DNA of 64,000 nucleotides. Source: CAVUXJ01 sp963814975 (GTDB lineage: Bacteria > Acidobacteriota > Vicinamibacteria > Vicinamibacterales > CAVVIG01). The DNA lies in NCBI GenBank assembly GCA_963814975.1, contig CAWFFB010000005.1, positions 1 to 64,000 on the forward strand, in the 5' to 3' direction. This document shows positions 58,806-64,000 of this stretch, in pieces; position 1 is the first letter of the stretch; each line of letters opens with the position of its first letter. The translations under genes and the position numbers were made by a program. Below the pieces are notes generated by a model that searched no databases, was not told where the DNA came from, and saw only the letters and a program-made list of their open reading frames with translations.

Positions 58806-60356
58806 ATGTCCGCAACGACGTCTCAATCGATCGCCGGCACGGATGCGCCACTGCCGGCTGTCGATGCCGAGTTCCTGATCGTCCCGTGGTTCGAAGGAGA
58901 GGGCCCCGAAGCGGTTCGCGGACTCGACCAGGCCACGGGGGGCCAGATCGGCCGCGCGCTCGCATCCAAGGAGTTTGCCGCGCGTCCCTTTGACCAGTTC
59001 GTCACGCCGATCCTCGACCGGAACTGGAAGGCCGCACGTGTCGCGCTGGTCGGCGCCGGCGGCATCGCGGCGTTCGGTCCAGATCTGGCCCGCAAGTTGG
59101 CGACCCTTGGTTCGCTGGCCGCGCGCCAGCGGCGGGTGGGAAGCCTGGCGTTTGCGATTCGCCCGGGACTGGCCGATCCCGCCGGCGACGTCGACCTCGC
59201 CGGCTTCGCGCAGGCCATTGCCGAAGGGCTTACCCTGGGCGAGTTCAACGCCGGGAGTTACAAGACCGCCGATCCGGCACCGGGCCCGTTGCCGCGGTGC
59301 ACGATCGTGCTGCCCGACGTGCCCGACACTTCGCCTGAAAGTCCGGCGCGAATCGAGTTTTCGATCACGCGCGGCCGCGTGCTTGGCGAGTGCAGCAATC
59401 TTGCGCGGGAGCTTTCGAACGAGCCCGGAAACACGCTGACGCCGCGAGCGTTCGCAGACCGTGGCGCGGCCATCGCCGGCCAGGGCGGCGCGGCGGTCGA
59501 GATCCTCGATGAGCATCAGATCGAAGAGCTCAAGATGGGCCTGCTGCTCGGCGTCGCGCGCGGCAGCAGCGAGCCGCCGCGCGTCATGGTCTTCCGGTAC
59601 GAACCCCCTGACTTGTCGTCCGGCCCGGTGCTGGGCCTGGTGGGCAAAGGCATCACCTTCGATACCGGCGGCATCTCGATCAAGCCGGCCGACGGCATGG
59701 AGCGCATGAAGGACGACATGGCGGGCGGCGCCGCGGTGGTGTGCGCGATGCGCGCGATCGCCCTGCTCGGGGCTCCGATCCGCGTCGTCGGCGTCGTGCC
59801 GGCTGCGGAGAACATGCCGGGCAGCCGCGCGATCAAACCCGGGGACATTCTCCGCAGCGCGGAGGGCAAGACCGTCGAAGTGATCAACACGGACGCAGAA
59901 GGCCGGCTCGTGCTTGGCGACGGTCTCTGGTACGCACGGAAACTCGGCGCGACCCACCTGGTCGACGTCGCGACGCTGACCGGTGCCGTCGTCGTGGCGC
60001 TCGGGAAGACGACGAGCGGGCTTTTCGGGACGCCGGAGGCATGGGTCCATCACGTGTGGCGCGTCGCGGATCGCGCCGGCGATCGCGTCTGGCCGCTGCC
60101 GCTCTTCGACGAGTACAAGGATCAGTTGAAGAGCGATATCGCCGATTTCACCAACACGGGCGGCCGGCCGGCCGGGTCGATCACGGCGGCGATGTTCCTG
60201 AAGGAGTTCACGGGCGGCCTGCCGTGGGCGCACATGGACATCGCCGGTACCGCGTGGCTCGAAGAGGCGCGCCCCTACATGCCGAAGGGCCCGAGCGGCG
60301 TCGCGGTGCGAACGCTGGCCGAGCTCGCGTTCAGCGCCGATTCGTGGCCGAAGTGA
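58806..60356 (+). CDS. pepA: Leucyl aminopeptidase (M17)
   Basis: A 516-residue cytosolic aminopeptidase of normal length. The C-terminal catalytic domain has the metal and active-site motifs VGKGITFDTGGISIKP, MKDDMAGGAAV, AAENMPG and the M17 signature NTDAEGRLVLGDGL. It releases N-terminal residues from peptides and needs two metal ions. The stop overlaps a small membrane-protein gene (GTGA). Confidence 0.95.
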   Translation: MSATTSQSIAGTDAPLPAVDAEFLIVPWFEGEGPEAVRGLDQATGGQIGRALASKEFAARPFDQFVTPILDRNWKAARVALVGAGGIAAFGPDLARKLATLGSLAARQRRVGSLAFAIRPGLADPAGDVDLAGFAQAIAEGLTLGEFNAGSYKTADPAPGPLPRCTIVLPDVPDTSPESPARIEFSITRGRVLGECSNLARELSNEPGNTLTPRAFADRGAAIAGQGGAAVEILDEHQIEELKMGLLLGVARGSSEPPRVMVFRYEPPDLSSGPVLGLVGKGITFDTGGISIKPADGMERMKDDMAGGAAVVCAMRAIALLGAPIRVVGVVPAAENMPGSRAIKPGDILRSAEGKTVEVINTDAEGRLVLGDGLWYARKLGATHLVDVATLTGAVVVALGKTTSGLFGTPEAWVHHVWRVADRAGDRVWPLPLFDEYKDQLKSDIADFTNTGGRPAGSITAAMFLKEFTGGLPWAHMDIAGTAWLEEARPYMPKGPSGVAVRTLAELAFSADSWPK

Positions 60357-60526
60357 AGCCGCAAGATCCGATCATCGTCAAGATTGTCGAGCCCTCCGAA
60401 CTCTCCGGGCTGGCCGACGTGCTTCTGGGCGCGATCGGGCTCACCGGCGCCCTCGCGCTGCTCGCGGTCGCAGCGGGGGTCGTGGTGGCAGGGCTGCTGT
60501 TCTGGTGGAGGTCGAGGGCTGCATGA
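60353..60526 (+). CDS. Small single-span membrane protein
   Basis: A 57-residue protein whose GTG start overlaps the pepA stop by 4 nt. It begins KPQDPIIVKIVEPSE and has one long hydrophobic helix (LLGAIGLTGALALLAVAAGVVVAGLLFWW) ending in a positive RSRAA tail. The overlap with pepA and the clean helix argue that it is real. No family recognised. Confidence 0.65.
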   Translation: MKPQDPIIVKIVEPSELSGLADVLLGAIGLTGALALLAVAAGVVVAGLLFWWRSRAA

Positions 60527-60560
60527 GATCGAGAAATTTCAGAATGCAGATTTCAAGCAT
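60526..60560. repeat. Short CAGATTTC patch at the end of the operon
   Basis: The 34 bases between convergent genes include AAATTTCAGAATGCAGATTTC, similar in words to the repeats in the aromatic operon. Confidence 0.4.
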
Positions 60561-62423
60561 CTACTGCTGCGCGACCTTGTTCTGGCCCTTGAGCGACGTC
60601 TGATAGCTCCGGATCGCGTCGAACAGCGCTTCGGCAATGCGCTGGCGATAGGTCGAGCCCTTCAACAGCCTCACGTCCTGTTCGTTGGTCAAGAACGAAA
60701 TCTCCGCCAGCACACTGGGCATCGCCGCGCCGATCAGCACGACAAAGGGCGCCTGCTTGACCCCGAGATCCTTGATGGTCTTGTTCTGGCCTTTGAGGCG
60801 CGCGACCATCGCGCGCTGCACGTAGGTGGCGAAGTCGCGGGATTCATCGAGCTTGTTGTTGAGCGCGATCGCCTTGACGAGATCCGGCAGGGCGCCCATC
60901 GGCTGCCCGGAGGCGGCGTTCTCGCGCGCGGCGACCGCTTCGGCGTTCCGGTTGCTTGCGAAGTTGAGGAAGTAGGTTTCCACGCCGCGGGCCAGCGTGT
61001 TGGGGCTGGCGTTCGCGTGGATCGAGAGGAAGAGATCCGCGCCTTCGCGGTTCGCCATCAGGGTTCGCTCCTGAAGAGGCACGTAGGTATCGGTCCGCCG
61101 CGTCAGGACCACCTCCACGGCGGGGATCTTCGCCAGCAACTGCTCCAGACGAAGGGCGATGTCGAGCACCAGCTCCGCTTCGGTCGTCCCTCTTCCGGCG
61201 GCCCCGGGGTCGTGGCCTCCGTGACCGGGGTCGATCACGATCCGCGAGACGCCGAGGCCGAGTTGACGCGCGATGGAAAATCCGCCGGCGAGATTCGTTG
61301 TCGGGGGCCGCGTCGTCAGCGGCGCCGAGGGCGTGATGTCGATCGAGTGGAGGAGCGCGGCCGAGTCAGCGCGCGCGTCACGCAGCGTTGAACCTGCTGC
61401 GGGGGCGAGCGTCAGGAGCGCCCGAGACGAGTCGGGAGCCAGGCTCCTTCCGGGCAAGACCGGTGGAGCAGCCGCGGGGCGGAAAGACGCCGGGCGAGTC
61501 GCGGCGGCGCCCGCCGGCGGCTCCGGTCTCTCGCGAATGCAGTCGATGACGAGGCGGTACGGGCTGTAAAGGGGATACACGCTGTAGCTCGAAATGCCGG
61601 CCACGTCGAGGACCACGCGGGTCGTGCTGTTCGGATGGCGCCCCACCCGGACCTGTCGCACCACGTCGCCGTCACCCTCGAAGCGAATCGTGCGATCGAC
61701 GAAGCCCGCGGAGGCACGGGTCGCCGGCAGATCGACGAATACCCGCGCCGGGTGTTCCAGCCGTTCGTCGCGAAACGCGACTTCGCTGTCGAGCTCTATC
61801 GTCACGCGGACAGTGTCGGACAGCACAGTCCGGCGGATGTCCTTGATCGTGGCCAGCTTCACCGGCGTTTCTGCCGGCGGCGCGGGACGCGGTGCCGCCT
61901 CGGGGCGGGGCGACGGACGCGGCGCCGCCTCGGGAGGAGACGCCGGACGCGGTGCCACCTGGGGGGGAGGCGACGGACGCGTCCGCTCTGGGGGAGTAAC
62001 CAGGTCGACCTGTGCGAGAGCCCCGGGCACCCGGCCGGCGAACTTGCTAGCCGGATACTCGGAAGCGAGGGCACGAAGAAGGCGTGCTGCGGCGGCCTTT
62101 TCGCGCTCGTCGCCAAACTTCCTGAAGGTATCCAGGGCCAGCTGTCCCGCGTGCCATAGCGCATCGTCGCCGTAACCGCTCGTCGGAAAGCGGCGCACAA
62201 TCGCTTCGAAGTCACCTACCACGGTGCGGGCCGCCTTGATCGTCGCCGGGATCGTACCCTCGTCCGCCAGCGCCGCTCTGACGGCCCGCTCCTTGGCGAG
62301 CGCGTCCGCGTACAGCGCCTGCACGGTCAGGATCTGGGCGCTGAGCGGCCAGAGCGACAGCACCATTGCCGTCAGCGCGCACGGGAACAGCCGGGGTCGT
62401 TTCAGGGCGGCAGGAGTGGTCAT
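60561..62423 (-). CDS. N-acetylmuramoyl-L-alanine amidase with AMIN domain
   Basis: A 620-residue exported protein with a signal peptide and a TPR-like helical N-terminal part (about 30-140). A Pro/Ala-rich linker of repeated APRPxPxPEA units spans about 145-190 and an AMIN domain about 195-300. The C-terminal Amidase_3 domain (about 395-610) has zinc and catalytic residues in IDPGHGGHDPGA, TEAELVLDIA, FLSIHANASP and AEISFLTNEQD. It cuts the amide between MurNAc and the stem peptide, usually for daughter-cell separation. It overlaps ftsK by 4 nt, consistent with a division role. Confidence 0.92.
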   Translation of the reverse strand: MTTPAALKRPRLFPCALTAMVLSLWPLSAQILTVQALYADALAKERAVRAALADEGTIPATIKAARTVVGDFEAIVRRFPTSGYGDDALWHAGQLALDTFRKFGDEREKAAAARLLRALASEYPASKFAGRVPGALAQVDLVTPPERTRPSPPPQVAPRPASPPEAAPRPSPRPEAAPRPAPPAETPVKLATIKDIRRTVLSDTVRVTIELDSEVAFRDERLEHPARVFVDLPATRASAGFVDRTIRFEGDGDVVRQVRVGRHPNSTTRVVLDVAGISSYSVYPLYSPYRLVIDCIRERPEPPAGAAATRPASFRPAAAPPVLPGRSLAPDSSRALLTLAPAAGSTLRDARADSAALLHSIDITPSAPLTTRPPTTNLAGGFSIARQLGLGVSRIVIDPGHGGHDPGAAGRGTTEAELVLDIALRLEQLLAKIPAVEVVLTRRTDTYVPLQERTLMANREGADLFLSIHANASPNTLARGVETYFLNFASNRNAEAVAARENAASGQPMGALPDLVKAIALNNKLDESRDFATYVQRAMVARLKGQNKTIKDLGVKQAPFVVLIGAAMPSVLAEISFLTNEQDVRLLKGSTYRQRIAEALFDAIRSYQTSLKGQNKVAQQ

Positions 62424-64000
62424 CTCAGTTGCGTGTCGACTTCCTCGAAGTAGGATTTGTCGACGAGCACCTCGCGCGGCTTCCCACCGACGGCGGGCGA
62501 CACGAGACCTTCCATTTCCATCATGTCCACGAGCCGCGCCGCGCGGCTGAAGCCGATGCGCAGGCGGCGCTGCAGATAGGAGATCGACGCCTGGCTGTTC
62601 TGCACCACGATTCGGGCTGCCTCGTCGTAGAGATCGTCTTTCTCCATTTCGATGCCGTCGACCGCGCTTTTCTCCTCGGCGGTGATGCTCTCGTCATAGG
62701 TTGGCTTGCCCTGCTTGCGCAGAAAGCTGGCGAGCCGCGCGCTTTCCTGCTCCGAAATGTACGGACCGTGGACCCGGATGAAGCGGGAAGATGCCGGAGG
62801 AACGAACAGCATGTCGCCGCGGCCCAGCAGCTGTTCCGCGCCGTTGCCGTCGAGGATCGTGCGCGAGTCGGTCTTCGACGACACCCGGAAAGAGATTCGT
62901 GCCGGCAGGTTGGCCTTGATGAGCCCGGTGATCACGTCAACCGAGGGCCGCTGCGTCGCAAGAATCAGGTGAATGCCGACGGCGCGGGCCATCTGCGCCA
63001 GCCGCGCGATCGAAGTCTCGACCTCGCTGGTGGCCACCATCATCAGGTCGGCCAGCTCGTCGATCACCACGACGATGAAGGGCAGCAGTTTGGGCGTCTC
63101 GCCGTCGGGCGGCGTCCGCCGCTCCGCGATCGCCTGCCGGATGTTGCGGTTGTACTGCTCGATATTCCGCACGCCCTCCGCCGCCAGCGTCTTGTAGCGA
63201 TCCTCCATCTCCCGCACCGCCCAGAGCAGGGCATTCGCGGCCTGCTTGGGATCGACGACAACAGGGGTGAGGAGATGGGGAATGTCGTCGTACATGCCGA
63301 GCTCCAGCCGTTTCGGATCGATCATGATCATCCGAACATCGTCCGGGGTGGCGCGGTAGAGAATGCTCGTGAGCATGCCGTTGATGGCGACTGATTTGCC
63401 GGCGCCGGTGGATCCGGCAATCAGCAGATGCGGCATGGCGGCCAGATCGGCGACGTACGGCTCGCCGTGGATCGTCTTGCCGAGCGCGATGGTCAGCTTC
63501 GATGTCGACCGCACGTAGACATCCGCCTCGAGCAGCTCGCGCAGGGAGATTTGCTCGCGCGTCCGGTTCGGGATCTGGATGCCGACGGTCGACTTTCCGG
63601 GAATGCGGTCGATGAGCACCGACTCGGCCTGCATGGCCAGACAGAGGTCGTCTGCGAGACCGGTCACCTTCGAGTACTTCACGCCGGCGTCGGGCTTGAA
63701 CTCGAACGTCGTGACGACCGGCCCCGGGTGGATCTGCACAACCGATCCGGCGACGGCGAACTCCCGGCATTTCTCCTCGAGCAGTCGCGCCTCGTCCATG
63801 AGTTCGCGCTCGTCGATCTTGCGTTCGGTCTTGGGCGCATCGAGCAGCGCCAGCGGCGGCAGCGCGTATTCGCCCTTGCGCCGCTCCGCCGGAGCCTTGG
63901 CCTGTGGCTTCGGATCGGAAAGGGGCAGGAAGGACGCCGGCATCGTCACCTGGGGCGGCGCCGTCGGACGTCCGCTCCCGAATGCCGGGGCGCGTACCGG
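62420..64000 (-). CDS. ftsK: DNA translocase FtsK/SpoIIIE (5' end outside window)
   Basis: The visible 526 codons cover the motor part. Walker A is LIAGSTGAGKSVAINGM and Walker B is VVVIDELADLMM. IPNRTREQISLRELL and LATQRPSVDVITGLIKANLPARISFRV are typical of FtsK. The C-terminal winged-helix gamma domain (SISYLQRRLRIGFSRAARLVDMME) reads KOPS sites. The frame stays open beyond 64000, so the N-terminal membrane domain lies outside; an ATG at 63949 is internal. It pumps chromosome ends and activates XerCD at the septum. Confidence 0.94.
   Translation of the reverse strand, partial: PVRAPAFGSGRPTAPPQVTMPASFLPLSDPKPQAKAPAERRKGEYALPPLALLDAPKTERKIDERELMDEARLLEEKCREFAVAGSVVQIHPGPVVTTFEFKPDAGVKYSKVTGLADDLCLAMQAESVLIDRIPGKSTVGIQIPNRTREQISLRELLEADVYVRSTSKLTIALGKTIHGEPYVADLAAMPHLLIAGSTGAGKSVAINGMLTSILYRATPDDVRMIMIDPKRLELGMYDDIPHLLTPVVVDPKQAANALLWAVREMEDRYKTLAAEGVRNIEQYNRNIRQAIAERRTPPDGETPKLLPFIVVVIDELADLMMVATSEVETSIARLAQMARAVGIHLILATQRPSVDVITGLIKANLPARISFRVSSKTDSRTILDGNGAEQLLGRGDMLFVPPASSRFIRVHGPYISEQESARLASFLRKQGKPTYDESITAEEKSAVDGIEMEKDDLYDEAARIVVQNSQASISYLQRRLRIGFSRAARLVDMMEMEGLVSPAVGGKPREVLVDKSYFEEVDTQLR

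Noticed and set aside
58722..60233. Large N-terminal extension of the minus-strand PKD-like frame
   Set aside because: It lies antisense to pepA, which is fully conserved; only the last 150 codons have a signal peptide and domain.

Overview
The window is high-GC bacterial chromosome. The gene families point to an Acidobacteriota of the Vicinamibacteria type (subgroup 6). Indicators are a DUF1592/DUF1552 cytochrome-c cluster beside an ankyrin protein, repeated secreted proteins carrying PPRTPDGxPDLQG, LVIVD-repeat and beta-propeller proteins, and a dispersed palindrome. This placement is inference from gene content; no rRNA lies in the window. I found no rRNA, tRNA, CRISPR array, prophage or transposase.

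Layout. 0.1-2.6 kb holds a sugar-nucleotide pair (phosphomannomutase and NDP-sugar pyrophosphorylase), divergent from pgsA. 3.4-11.4 kb is a long minus-strand housekeeping run: secreted protein, bamD, epimerase, thioesterase, rpe, PASTA protein, rsmB, fmt, def and an NTF2-like protein, mostly joined by 4-nt overlaps. aroC follows. 13.0-19.4 kb is an accessory block of four paralogous secreted proteins, a DUF6152 protein and an exported amidohydrolase. 19.4-24.8 kb is a minus-strand operon of a cytochrome-c-type DUF1592 protein, a Tat-exported DUF1552 protein and an ankyrin protein. 25-44 kb holds a CapA-like protein, a large sigma54-type regulator, an LVIVD protein, an AmpG-like transporter, two orphan peptide-type permeases, a TPR protein, an ECF sigma/anti-sigma pair, a beta-propeller protein and a SpoIVB-type (S55) protease.

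44.2-55.1 kb is an aromatic amino acid supra-operon: aroDE fusion, trpE, trpG, trpD, trpC, trpF, trpB, trpA, chorismate mutase, DAHP synthase and tyrA. Just upstream is what reads as a complete transcription attenuator: a promoter, a 35-codon leader peptide with Trp-Trp-Tyr-Trp, mutually exclusive 1:2, 2:3 and 3:4 stems, and a terminator with a U-run. I regard this as the best regulatory find in the window. 55.2-64 kb holds a CoA-transferase pair, a thiolase, a JAMM-type metalloprotease, leucyl aminopeptidase, a cell-wall amidase and the 3' part of ftsK, which runs off the window.

About 15 conserved genes are broken by single-base shifts, nearly all a net +1, often in short homopolymers. I read these as sequencing or assembly errors and give such genes as one CDS spanning the shift. 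Two families of intergenic repeats stand out: CAGATT/AATCTG-rich hairpins in the aromatic operon and its flanks, and larger palindromes at 32.1 and 42.1 kb.
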